NCBI GenBank assembly: GCA_027035445.1 | Contig: JALVUT010000267.1 | Coordinates: 1 to 30,630, forward strand | Origin: Thermococcus sp. | Lineage (GTDB): Archaea; Methanobacteriota_B; Thermococci; Thermococcales; Thermococcaceae | DNA length: 30,630 bases | Direction of reading: 5' to 3' | Part shown: one piece after another, positions 13,914 through 19,965 of the stretch | Position numbering within the stretch: the stretch's first letter is position 1 | Layout of the letters: every line of letters begins with the position of its first letter | Made by a program: the position numbers and the translations under genes | Notes under the pieces: generated by a model | The model's database searches: none | What the model was told of the DNA's origin: nothing | The model's input: only the letters and a program-made list of their open reading frames with translations

Positions 13914-13914
13914 G
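13892..13914 (+). repeat. Repeated translation-start region, copy 2
   Basis: Identical over 23 bp to 13427-13449. It gives the EVKADV C-terminus to the 75-aa gene and the ribosome binding site plus MSE start to the 109-aa gene at 13906. Confidence 0.8.
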
Positions 13915-14235
13915 GTGCTGTTTGATGAAAGGACTCTGGAGTTGGCTGGAAGTGGCCCGGGTTGGGTGACTGTTGCGGAGTGCAGGCTGAAGGCTTCGGA
14001 CAGGGGTATTGAGTTAGTCAGCGTCAGCAACGTGTGGGAGGACATCAATCCTGAGTCCTGCGAGGGCTGGATTGAGGAGGAGTTGGAGGTTTGGGGCATC
14101 AGGAAGAAGTTAAGGGCGCGGTTCTATCGCTGGAAGGGGTTCAGGGACGAGGATGGCGAGTCCGCGCCGGATTTGAACAGGTGGTACATCGCGGTCTCAG
14201 ACCTGGAGGAGGCTGAGCTTGAACTGTGGTTCTGA
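13906..14235 (+). CDS. Small unknown protein (109 aa)
   Basis: ATG 13906 uses the repeated GGAGGTGAAGG ribosome binding site. The protein is acidic and Trp-rich, beta-like at the N-terminus (GWVTVAECRLKASDRGIELVS) with an acidic C-terminus. No motif is recognised. It is followed 12 bases later by a winged-helix gene. Confidence 0.7.
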   Translation: MSEVLFDERTLELAGSGPGWVTVAECRLKASDRGIELVSVSNVWEDINPESCEGWIEEELEVWGIRKKLRARFYRWKGFRDEDGESAPDLNRWYIAVSDLEEAELELWF

Positions 14236-14247
14236 GGGGGTGAGGGC

Positions 14248-14661
14248 ATGACAGAAGAAATGATGTTTGGTCGTGTGGTAACGCAGATTCAGCATAGTTT
14301 CTACAAGAAACCGTTCCCTCTTAGCAGTGAGCTCGAGAATGCAGTAAAAAAGGTAATCGAGACAGGAGAGCGGGTGGTTCTACAGGATGGGCCGGAGCAG
14401 TACATCATTGAAGCTACGGACCGTGGGGTCAGGATCCATGTATGGGCTCCTGTGGCGACTTATGAGGTTCTCACGAGGGGTTATGTGCTGAAAAAATACA
14501 AGGACATCATTGAGTTCATGAAAGAAAACGGAGTTGTATCGAGGAAAGAGCTCCGCAAAAAGTTCTTCTTGTACGCTGATGACTTCATAGAAGCAGCGAA
14601 AACGGTTGGGATCATCGAAAGCACTTCTCGGGGATACAGGTTAGCGGAGGCTTCGCCATGA
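14248..14661 (+). CDS. Protein with C-terminal winged-helix-like domain (137 aa)
   Basis: ATG 14248 follows GGGGGTGAGGGC. The N-terminal half is alpha/beta (VVLQDGPEQYIIEATDRGV). From about residue 80, KKYKDIIEFMKENGVVSRKE and LRKKFFLYADDFIEAAKTVG then STSRGYRLAEA fits a helix-turn-helix with wing. Its stop overlaps the next ATG (ATGA), and that gene also encodes a winged helix, so both may act together in regulation. Confidence 0.7.
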   Translation: MTEEMMFGRVVTQIQHSFYKKPFPLSSELENAVKKVIETGERVVLQDGPEQYIIEATDRGVRIHVWAPVATYEVLTRGYVLKKYKDIIEFMKENGVVSRKELRKKFFLYADDFIEAAKTVGIIESTSRGYRLAEASP

Positions 14662-14849
14662 GGGACTATGATACTCTCCGCCTCAAGGCCCTCGAACTCG
14701 CCAGGCAGGGTTGGGTGAGCCCGCGCGAGCTGGCAAGAGAACTGAGCATTGACCCTGATGATGCTAGGGCTCTCCTAAACGAGTTGACTGAGAAGGGCTA
14801 CCTTTACCGCGACGGCCCGCTGGCAATAGCTAGGGAGGGGTGGGCGTGA
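14658..14849 (+). CDS. Small winged-helix DNA-binding protein (63 aa)
   Basis: ATG 14658 overlaps the stop before it. The whole protein is a minimal winged helix: LKALELARQGWVSPRELARE, LSIDPDDARALLNELTEKG as recognition helix, and YLYRDGPLAIA as wing. The size suits a monomer or dimer regulator. It is coupled to the following gene by a GTGA overlap. Confidence 0.75.
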   Translation: MRDYDTLRLKALELARQGWVSPRELARELSIDPDDARALLNELTEKGYLYRDGPLAIAREGWA

Positions 14850-15109
14850 CGGAGTTTCTGGTTCGTATTGATGGTGAGGAGTTCATTGTCTCAGCGTTTT
14901 CCAAGCGTGCGGCATGGGAAGCGGCTTTGGCGGAAGCACTCCTCATGAGTGCAAGGGGAGAGCTTGAGGGGGATGACGTTAGCATTGAGGTCCTCAGCAT
15001 GCGTGAGGTTAAGAAGCATCATGTGCCAGTTTACCTTCCACGCCGCATCCAGTACAGCCAGGTGCTGCAGGAAGTGGAAGCATTGAGGGCAAAGGGGGCG
15101 AAAGCATGA
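14846..15109 (+). CDS. Small unknown protein (87 aa)
   Basis: GTG 14846 is preferred: GGGAGGGG lies 5 bases upstream and GTGA overlaps the previous stop. The N-terminus is FLVRIDGEEFIVSAFSKRAA followed by a helix, like small ferredoxin-type folds that begin strand-loop-strand-helix. A region rich in His and basic residues (REVKKHHVPVYLPRR) follows. The stop overlaps the next ATG. Function unknown. Confidence 0.65.
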   Translation: MTEFLVRIDGEEFIVSAFSKRAAWEAALAEALLMSARGELEGDDVSIEVLSMREVKKHHVPVYLPRRIQYSQVLQEVEALRAKGAKA

Positions 15110-15276
15110 GTTTCCAGACGGCCCTTGAACTCTACTCCGAGCGCGAGCGGCAGGAGCGGCGGAAGATCCTGGCAGCGGCTCAGGGCTTGAAGAAGCGCGT
15201 TCAGGCGTTTCAGAGGACATACAGGAAGGACATCATGCGGGAAGTCATGGAGGTTCTTTTAGGGGGTGGCGAGTGA
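15106..15276 (+). CDS. Small basic helical protein, unknown (56 aa)
   Basis: ATG 15106 (ATGA overlap) to TGA 15274-15276 gives 56 residues, nearly all helical and rich in Arg, Glu, Gln and Lys (ELYSERERQERRKILAAAQG). The next ATG overlaps its stop (TGATG), and AGGGGGTGGCG near its 3' end is that gene's ribosome binding site. It is likely a small coiled-coil or nucleic-acid-binding protein; no family recognised. Confidence 0.6.
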   Translation: MSFQTALELYSERERQERRKILAAAQGLKKRVQAFQRTYRKDIMREVMEVLLGGGE

Positions 15277-15800
15277 TGGCCAGCCGGACTGCTTTCGTCT
15301 ATCAGGACGCCCTCAGCATTGAGGACGCTTTCACGTACTTCAAGCGCCTCATGCGGGACGCGGAGAACAGGGTGGCCTTCAGCCGGGCCCTCCAGAAGGC
15401 GAGGAAGGGCCTGGACGTGCACATGTACGTGACGGACGTGGACAGCCTCATCGTGCAGTACTTGAACAGGAACGGCGTGAAGGGCTTCCGCTTCACCGGC
15501 TTCGAGCTGAAGAACATGAACCCTCACTCAGCCCTGGTCAACGGGAAGGTCAAAGTGAATGGCAAGCAGTATGAGGGGCACTTCAGGTTCTCGCAGAAGG
15601 CCGGCATTGACTTTTTCTACATTGTGAACCTCGGCAGGGAGTTCCTGGTCTGGAACGTGGCGTATGCCCCGGTGAGCTTTGACTGGTACGGGCACGGCTC
15701 GGCTCATGATTACTATGCTTTCGTGGATTTGGAGGATGTGATTCGCGTTCCAGCTCAGGAGCTGCCCGAGACGCTCAGGTTCCTGTTGTGGGGGAGGTGA
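15276..15800 (+). CDS. Unknown protein (174 aa)
   Basis: ATG 15276 is chosen for its GGGGGTGG site and TGATG overlap; GTG 15273 would also be in frame. Residues 15-50 are helical (IEDAFTYFKRLMRDAENRVA), then the protein turns beta-rich with aromatic residues (KGFRFTGFELKNM, HFRFSQKAGIDFFYIVNLG). Nothing catalytic is recognised. Unlike the small regulators nearby it has a full two-part fold. Role in the element unknown. Confidence 0.75.
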   Translation: MASRTAFVYQDALSIEDAFTYFKRLMRDAENRVAFSRALQKARKGLDVHMYVTDVDSLIVQYLNRNGVKGFRFTGFELKNMNPHSALVNGKVKVNGKQYEGHFRFSQKAGIDFFYIVNLGREFLVWNVAYAPVSFDWYGHGSAHDYYAFVDLEDVIRVPAQELPETLRFLLWGR

Positions 15801-15805
15801 GTGGG

Positions 15806-16024
15806 ATGATTTACAAGGTGAGTTATGATAGTGTTTCATGGGGTCCTGGCAAGAGGTATGTGCATATTGGAGCAATCATAGAAGTAGAGGCAGAGAGTGA
15901 GGAGGAGGCAAGGAAAAAGGCGAGAGATACTGGTTTCAGAAGCTTGGGAACTTTCGGCAGGGGGGCTTGTGATCCCTGTAAAAAGTCAGCTCGACTCTGG
16001 ATCACGAGAAGGGGGCGCGGGTGA
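15806..16024 (+). CDS. Small unknown protein with a CxxC pair (72 aa)
   Basis: ATG 15806 follows GGGGAGGTGAGT. The start MIYKVSYDSVSWGPGKRYVH and the helix EAESEEEARKKARDTGF form a strand-strand-helix unit. A CDPCKK motif near residue 56 could bind metal or form a disulfide but is a single pair. The stop (TGA) shares its last base with the next ATG. Function unknown. Confidence 0.65.
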   Translation: MIYKVSYDSVSWGPGKRYVHIGAIIEVEAESEEEARKKARDTGFRSLGTFGRGACDPCKKSARLWITRRGRG

Positions 16025-16416
16025 TGGCGGACATAGGGATTGAAGAAAAGAAGGCGTTGGGCTATTTCGGTTTTGTGACGGGGAATAGGTACTCTGACAT
16101 CTGTTATATTGAGCTTGAAGCGTCGAGGGATGTTTCTTTTGAGGATGCAGAAGTCCTCTCCGAGTACGATGCGATTGACGATGACAGCTATTTTGTCAAG
16201 AACTACAAACCAGAGCAAGCATTCGAGGCGTTCAAAAAGGCAGTCGAGCTGGTCGAGAGGGGTTGGATATATGTGAAAGTTGTAGTGCATTTACAGGACA
16301 AGGAGACGAAGAGTCGTTCGTATTTCAAGTTTGAGTACGATAAAGAGCTCAAAGAAACAGCCCTCCAACTTGGAACTACGCTCAAAGCAAAGAAGGAGCG
16401 TGGTGGCGGTGAGTGA
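16024..16416 (+). CDS. Unknown protein (130 aa)
   Basis: ATG 16024 follows GGGGGCGCGGGTG and overlaps the previous stop. It is acidic in the middle (SEYDAIDDDSYFVKNYK), then carries a helix (EQAFEAFKKAVELVERG) and beta strands (WIYVKVVVHLQD). It ends the tightly packed small-gene run; no downstream coupling is seen and an intergenic region with a new promoter follows. Confidence 0.7.
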   Translation: MADIGIEEKKALGYFGFVTGNRYSDICYIELEASRDVSFEDAEVLSEYDAIDDDSYFVKNYKPEQAFEAFKKAVELVERGWIYVKVVVHLQDKETKSRSYFKFEYDKELKETALQLGTTLKAKKERGGGE

Positions 16417-16433
16417 GGATACTAACACCACCC

Positions 16434-16508
16434 GTATATTATCCATCTTTCCAAAACATCTTCCTTGGGTGACCAACCCCAAACACCGGAAAACCCGGCA
16501 TAATATAC
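16434..16508. repeat. 9-bp inverted repeat in intergenic region
   Basis: GTATATTAT (16434-16442) is the exact reverse complement of ATAATATAC (16500-16508). CACCACC lies 5' of the first copy and 3' of the second, so short direct CACCACC motifs accompany the inverted arms. The intergenic stretch 16417-16596 otherwise holds a TATA-like AAAAATATAAG near 16556-16566 for the next gene. Confidence 0.45.
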
Positions 16509-16596
16509 ACCACCTGTACTTATCCTCCACAACTCCCGAAGCGTCCTGGTGCCTGAAAAATATAAGTCCTGTAAACGAAGTAACAGAGGTGGTATA

Positions 16597-16950
16597 ATGC
16601 CCCGCAGGAGGAAGTTTCCAGACTATGTCGAGATAAGAGTTCCAGTCTACCAGCCACCCTCCAGTACCCTCGAGCTACTCTTCGAGGGCAAAACCCTCGA
16701 AATAGCCAGAAGAATCGTTGAATACCTGAAAAAGAACGGTAGCCTCTTTAAAGACGAGTACCAAGAAGCCCTCAGTATTGACGGTACTGATAAGGTCCTC
16801 TACTTCAGGGTCCTGAAGAAGCTCCTAGCCCTCGGAATGGTTTATGAGGACAGGGGCATGTACAAACTCTCCGACCGCTTCTCTGAGAGAATGGAGAACC
16901 TGGCCAAGATGTGGAAGTTCGAGATCGGCAAAGTCGCCGAGCTGTGGTGA
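16597..16950 (+). CDS. Winged-helix DNA-binding protein (117 aa)
   Basis: ATG 16597 is chosen for the GAGGTGGT 5 bases upstream and the TATA box near 16556-16566, which would give a short leader; upstream codons lie before the likely transcript start. The N-terminus is basic (MPRRRKFPD). From about residue 35, ARRIVEYLKKNGSLFKDEYQ and VLYFRVLKKLLALGMVYEDR then GMYKLSDRFS form a winged helix with a helical tail. It lies next to intN and probably regulates integration or maintenance genes. Confidence 0.75.
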   Translation: MPRRRKFPDYVEIRVPVYQPPSSTLELLFEGKTLEIARRIVEYLKKNGSLFKDEYQEALSIDGTDKVLYFRVLKKLLALGMVYEDRGMYKLSDRFSERMENLAKMWKFEIGKVAELW

Positions 16951-17000
16951 TCCTCATGACCACAACATCTATATCCTTGGGGCGCCAAGCTTCTCTATAT

Positions 17001-17030
17001 GGCTACACATGGCCACGTGTGGCCACACAA
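17001..17030 (+). promoter_or_regulatory. Operator-like TGGCCACA repeat array before intN
   Basis: The stretch starts GGCTACACATGGCCACGTGT and continues with a second TGGCCACACA. It contains a perfect 12-bp palindrome GTGTGGCCACAC (17017-17028) and three spaced TGGC(C/T)ACA-type half-sites. It lies between a TATA-like CTCTATATGG (about 16993-17002) and the start codon at 17055, where an RHH autorepressor would bind. Confidence 0.5.
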
Positions 17031-17226
17031 AAAGAGGCCTGGAGAGTGCGTTACATGCCTCAAAGAAGACCGAGAAGGCGTAGAATTCCCGTGCATATTA
17101 CTTTGGATCCGGATGTCCTCAAACTCCTGGACAGCGCGACTTATAACAGGTCTCGTTTCATTGAAGATGCCGTTTTAGAGAGGCTCTCTACAATAGAAGG
17201 GCGTGGAGTTGGGAGAAGCGCGTTTA

Positions 17227-17270
17227 TGGGGCCAGGGCCGGGATTTGAACCCGGGCTAGGGGATCCACAG
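17227..17270. other. Candidate attachment core (attR) in the tRNA-His 3' half
   Basis: The intN frame enters the tRNA at its CCA end and continues through the T arm. In SSV-type elements the att core is the tRNA 3' half from the anticodon loop or T arm to the 3' end, so the core should lie within about 17227-17270. The matching copy (attL) is outside the window, so the exact length cannot be read. Confidence 0.55.
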
Positions 17271-17304
17271 TCCCCTGTGCTGACCAGGCTACACCACCCT
17301 GGCC
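17227..17304 (-). tRNA. tRNA-His (anticodon GTG)
   Basis: On the minus strand GCCAGGG (17303-17297) pairs with CCCTGGC (17237-17231) as acceptor stem. The D stem is GTGT/GCAC, the anticodon stem GGGGA/TCCCC closes the loop CTGTGGA (anticodon GTG), and the T arm contains GGTTCAAATCC. An encoded extra G at position -1 (17304) faces C73 (17230), the special identity pair of tRNA-His, and CCA is encoded (17229-17227). The gene is intact, as expected when an element inserts in the 3' half and restores it. Confidence 0.95.
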
Positions 17305-17330
17305 ACGTCCAGCTAAACCTTTTGGGTTAG

Positions 17331-17340
17331 CTTTATAAAG
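17331..17340 (-). promoter_or_regulatory. TATA box of tRNA-His (symmetric)
   Basis: CTTTATAAAG is a perfect palindrome 27-36 bases upstream of the tRNA 5' end, the right distance for archaeal transcription. Being symmetric it could also support plus-strand transcription toward taw3, though that ATG is about 105 bases away. Confidence 0.7.
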
Positions 17341-17445
17341 TTTTCGACACAATGGGCTAAAAGAGAGAGGAGATACCTTTTACTTGCCACAAGCCGTCTC
17401 TGAAGGTGCTTTCGGAATAATCAAAAACCGTCCGGAGGTTTCGAC

Positions 17446-18084
17446 ATGAGAGCCAAGCGTGAGGCCCTGATCGATCTCTTCACCGCCATGAGAGAGGGGA
17501 AGGTGGACGGGGATATAATAGGGCTTCTCCTGCTCATCAACTCGATTAGGGGAATCTATACGACCTCCTCCTGCTCCGGCAGGATCGGGATCATCGAGGA
17601 GCCGGCACTGGGTGCGAAGCCTCTGTCGAGGTGGCTGATAAAGGTACACCGTCCGATCAAGTTCGGGGAGGCCAGGGGGGCACTTAAAAACGCGAAGGAA
17701 GGTTTAATATTCCTCAAGAGCCAGCCGCCGATTTTCCACGTCGTCGCGGAGGACATGGAAAATGCAAAGCGGCTCCATGAACTTGGCCTCGCCTCCGGCT
17801 TCAAGTACACGACGTTCAAGGTGGTCTCAACCCGCCACCTCGTCGAGATAAACGCCACGGAGTACCTGACGGCACCCCTCGGGAGGGATGGGAGGGTTCT
17901 GGTGAGTGACGAGTACCTCCGATTCGCCGTCAACGTAGGTAACTCCATGCTGAGACGCTCGAAGGGCAGACTCCCGCGCCTCCAGGGGAACTTCAGAAAG
18001 CTGAGAGAAGAGCTTGGCGAGGATGAGCTCTTCTACGAGCTCGCGGAGAAGTTCGAGATAGGGGAGAACTGGGGATTTCCCTGA
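17446..18084 (+). CDS. taw3: tRNA wybutosine/wyosine methyltransferase Taw3 (TYW3 family)
   Basis: This 212-aa protein matches the TYW3/Taw3 family, which N4-methylates the 7-aminocarboxypropyl-demethylwyosine at position 37 of tRNA-Phe. Visible hallmarks are INSIRGIYTTSSCSGRIGII near residues 28-50 (the SSCSGR motif) and FHVVAEDMENAKRLHELGLA with SGFKYTTFKV later, as in the family, at normal length. ATG 17446 follows CCGGAGGTTTCGAC. It is the first clear host gene right of the integration site. Confidence 0.9.
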   Translation: MRAKREALIDLFTAMREGKVDGDIIGLLLLINSIRGIYTTSSCSGRIGIIEEPALGAKPLSRWLIKVHRPIKFGEARGALKNAKEGLIFLKSQPPIFHVVAEDMENAKRLHELGLASGFKYTTFKVVSTRHLVEINATEYLTAPLGRDGRVLVSDEYLRFAVNVGNSMLRRSKGRLPRLQGNFRKLREELGEDELFYELAEKFEIGENWGFP

Positions 18085-18834
18085 TCAGCGCATTTCATTC
18101 CACTCCGGGTTTCCATACTTCTCTTCCACCAGCTTTTCGGCCAGTTCAAGCTCGTAGTCGGTGAGCTCGCCCTCTTCCAGCGGGAACACGTTGGCAAAAC
18201 TGTTCTTTAAGAGCTCGTAGGCTTCCCAGCGGTTGAGCTTTATCCCCTCGCGCTCGAGGGTTGTTACGCGCTCCCATATTGAGGAGACTCCCTTGTCCCG
18301 GAGCTTGAGCTTGGAAACGCGGAGGACTTTTCCGAGAACCTCCACTCTCGTCGAATACATGAAGGTGCCGTGCTGGAGGATCACCCCTCTCCTTCTCGTC
18401 TGGGCCGAGCCGCTGATCTTCTTTCCGTTGGCGACTATATCGTTCAGCCCGGAAAAGCCGGCATCGAGGCCGAGCCCCTCCAGTGCATCAACGAGGGGGC
18501 CGGCTAGGTAGCGGTAGCTGCTCTCAACGTTCCCCAGGGCAGGATGATAGCCCTCGCCAATGACAAAGGAGTAGGTTACCTCACCGAACTCGTCGTGGAA
18601 GACGCTGCCGCCGCCGGTGATGCGCCTGACGACGGGGATACCGAGCTCCCCCGCCTTGTCGAGGTCAACGTCATGGACGACACTCTGGAAGCGGCCTATC
18701 GTCACCGAACTCGGGGAGAATGCGTATAGGCGGATAGTGTCGGGGACCCTTCCTTCGATCCTTGCGTGCATTATTGCCTCGTCTATCGCCATCTGGACCT
18801 CCGGCCTGGCGACTATGAGTGGAATGAACCTCAT
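18085..18834 (-). CDS. lplA: Lipoate-protein ligase A, catalytic domain only
   Basis: The 249-aa product is a BPL/LplA/LipB-fold enzyme. RRITGGGSVFHDEFGEVTYS is the lipoyl-AMP binding signature, and NDIVANGKKISGSAQ carries the conserved catalytic Lys, followed by LQHGTFMYS. It activates lipoate with ATP and/or transfers it to lipoyl domains (2-oxoacid dehydrogenase or H protein). It lacks the ~80-residue C-terminal accessory domain of E. coli LplA, so an LplB-type partner elsewhere or a LipM-like transfer role is likely. ATG 18834 follows GGTGATG; in-frame starts at 18840 and 18843 are possible. Confidence 0.85.
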   Translation of the reverse strand: MRFIPLIVARPEVQMAIDEAIMHARIEGRVPDTIRLYAFSPSSVTIGRFQSVVHDVDLDKAGELGIPVVRRITGGGSVFHDEFGEVTYSFVIGEGYHPALGNVESSYRYLAGPLVDALEGLGLDAGFSGLNDIVANGKKISGSAQTRRRGVILQHGTFMYSTRVEVLGKVLRVSKLKLRDKGVSSIWERVTTLEREGIKLNRWEAYELLKNSFANVFPLEEGELTDYELELAEKLVEEKYGNPEWNEMR

Positions 18835-18900
18835 TGGCATCACCGGGATTAAAGACTACGGGATGCTTTTAAGGCCACCGATGAGTGGGGAGGTGGCCGC

Positions 18901-19380
18901 TCAGCCCCCCATGCCGAGGGACTCGCGGATGTCTAGGGGGATGAGACCTATCTTTGGAAAGACCAGCAGGGCCTTGTCCTCGACCGCGTACGCTGGGACG
19001 CACGGAACGTAGCCATAGGGCGTCGGGTACGGAGGGTCAGGAACCGGGTTGTTGTCCCCCCATGTCAGGAAGCACTTCTCGATCTTCCCTCCTAGGTCCA
19101 CGTTGCTTATTTCCCTGACGCGGTGGATTATCGGGTACGGGTATCCAGGGCGCTTGTACACTATCACGTCCCCAACGTGGACGTTGTTTATGTTGCCCCC
19201 GTCTATCCCCTCGAGCAACACCACATCACCACGGTAGAAGACGGGCTCCATGGAACCACTCACAACTATAACGAGCGGAGAACTCGTATGCAGGGCAAAT
19301 TTGAGGCCGAACTGGAGTGCGAACACCACAACGATGGCTATAAGCACCCAGGTTACGTCTTTTTTCCAGTCCTCGTCCAT
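18901..19380 (-). CDS. Signal peptidase I, archaeal/ER (Sec11) type
   Basis: The 159-aa protein has one N-terminal TM segment (about residues 10-29) and the S26 signatures: VVSGSMEPVF with nucleophile Ser43, GDVVLLEG, IIHRV with His86 replacing the bacterial Lys, and TWGDNN (107-111). It cleaves signal peptides on the outer face of the membrane, which the secreted proteins of the integrated element would need. ATG 19380 follows GGAGGCTTTAAA. Its start overlaps the DUF531 gene by 28 bases, so the two are co-transcribed. Confidence 0.92.
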   Translation of the reverse strand: MDEDWKKDVTWVLIAIVVVFALQFGLKFALHTSSPLVIVVSGSMEPVFYRGDVVLLEGIDGGNINNVHVGDVIVYKRPGYPYPIIHRVREISNVDLGGKIEKCFLTWGDNNPVPDPPYPTPYGYVPCVPAYAVEDKALLVFPKIGLIPLDIRESLGMGG

Positions 19381-19913
19381 TTTAAAGCCTCCATGAAGGT
19401 TGTTATTCTCACGGGTATGGCACCTATCGCGGTGCAGGTCTCAAGACTGACCCCCCTCCCGGTCACGTCAAGATGGTGGTGGGTCATCTTAAAGATTTCC
19501 TTTGGGAGGCCGTGCCTGCCGAGACCCACCAGGAACAGAAAACTCTCCCCGGCCAGCGCCCTACGGGCTATCTCCAGGGGGGTAATCGCCTTGTTCACTT
19601 CAGGCTTTCTCGTGGTTGCGACTGCCCTCCCAAACTGGGGGGGAAAGCCTCCCTTTGGAAAGTCAAGGAGGTGGAACCTGTCCGCCCTGGCAAGCTCAAG
19701 AAGGTAGGCGCCACCCTCCCCCACGGTGGTGCGGCCGCTTATCCCCTCTGCAACATCAATGGGCCGCCCCTTAACGGGAAAACCGACCAAGGCCAGATGG
19801 AAGTCGTGGGCGTAGGCTATGGGTGCGGCACGGGCCACTGCACGGAGGTGTGCATCATGGAGTCTTCTCCTATCGTATGAATTGTAAAGCGCCAGCGTCA
19901 GCATACCAACCAT
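19353..19913 (-). CDS. DUF531 family protein
   Basis: MLTLALYNSYDRRRLHDAHL with AVARAAPIAYAHDFHLALVG at the N-terminus is the pattern I associate with archaeal DUF531. A Gly-rich FLFLVGLGRHGLPKEIF stretch near the C-terminus resembles the knot region of SPOUT-like methyltransferases. ATG 19913 or 19904 is chosen because the TATA box at 19931-19940 places the transcript start near 19915, making the mRNA leaderless or nearly so; a longer start at 19943 would lie before it. It overlaps the signal peptidase gene. Biochemical function is not known to me. Confidence 0.75.
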   Translation of the reverse strand: MVGMLTLALYNSYDRRRLHDAHLRAVARAAPIAYAHDFHLALVGFPVKGRPIDVAEGISGRTTVGEGGAYLLELARADRFHLLDFPKGGFPPQFGRAVATTRKPEVNKAITPLEIARRALAGESFLFLVGLGRHGLPKEIFKMTHHHLDVTGRGVSLETCTAIGAIPVRITTFMEALKWTRTGKKT

Positions 19914-19930
19914 TCGCTTTGAGGAGCGAA

Positions 19931-19940
19931 CCTTTATAAG
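19931..19940. promoter_or_regulatory. Shared bidirectional TATA element
   Basis: CCTTTATAAG reads as TATA on the plus strand toward 19966 and, as CTTATAAAGG, on the minus strand toward 19913. The two start codons lie about 20-30 bases from it on either side, so one TATA box appears to serve both divergent genes. Confidence 0.55.
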
Positions 19941-19965
19941 CATTTAGAACAAACTAAAGGTTGAT

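Larger units (their letters stand above)
1..17270. mobile_element. Integrated Thermococcales plasmid/provirus (right part; left end outside window)
   Basis: The right border is set by an intN-type ORF reading into the 3' part of a tRNA-His gene; the exact crossover inside the tRNA cannot be fixed, so the end is approximate. To the left all genes are element-like: surface/membrane proteins, a HerA-like ATPase, AbrB and RHH regulators and many small unknown genes, with no recognisable housekeeping gene. To the right the genes are ordinary host genes. The left border, the attL copy and the intC half of the integrase should lie left of base 1. The general content resembles TKV/pT26-2-type elements, which is inference from memory of that group. 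Confidence 0.85.
17055..17330 (+). pseudogene. intN: N-terminal fragment of SSV-type integrase, split by integration
   Basis: ATG 17055 follows GGAGAGTGCG. Residues 1-45 are an RHH-like N-terminus (RRRRIPVHITLDPDVLKLLD, then SRFIEDAVLERLS). From about residue 59 the frame runs antisense through the tRNA-His gene, giving GPGPGFEPGLG, the same kind of peptide (PPGFEPG) seen where the SSV1 integrase crosses its tRNA-derived att site. Codons beyond the tRNA, to the stop at 17330, are host sequence. In SSV-type elements integration cuts the gene at attP and leaves intN at one border and intC at the other. The catalytic tyrosine part is therefore expected left of base 1. On excision a complete integrase gene would re-form. 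Confidence 0.75.

Noticed and set aside
17001..17030. CRISPR-like repeats (TGGCCACA)
   Set aside because: Repeats are about 10 bp without regular spacers; an operator is the better reading. No CRISPR array was seen in the window.
17055..17330. Reading the tRNA-overlapping ORF as an ordinary complete RHH regulator
   Set aside because: The frame continues through the whole tRNA and ends in host sequence just beyond it, so the natural C-terminus is missing; split integrase explains this better.
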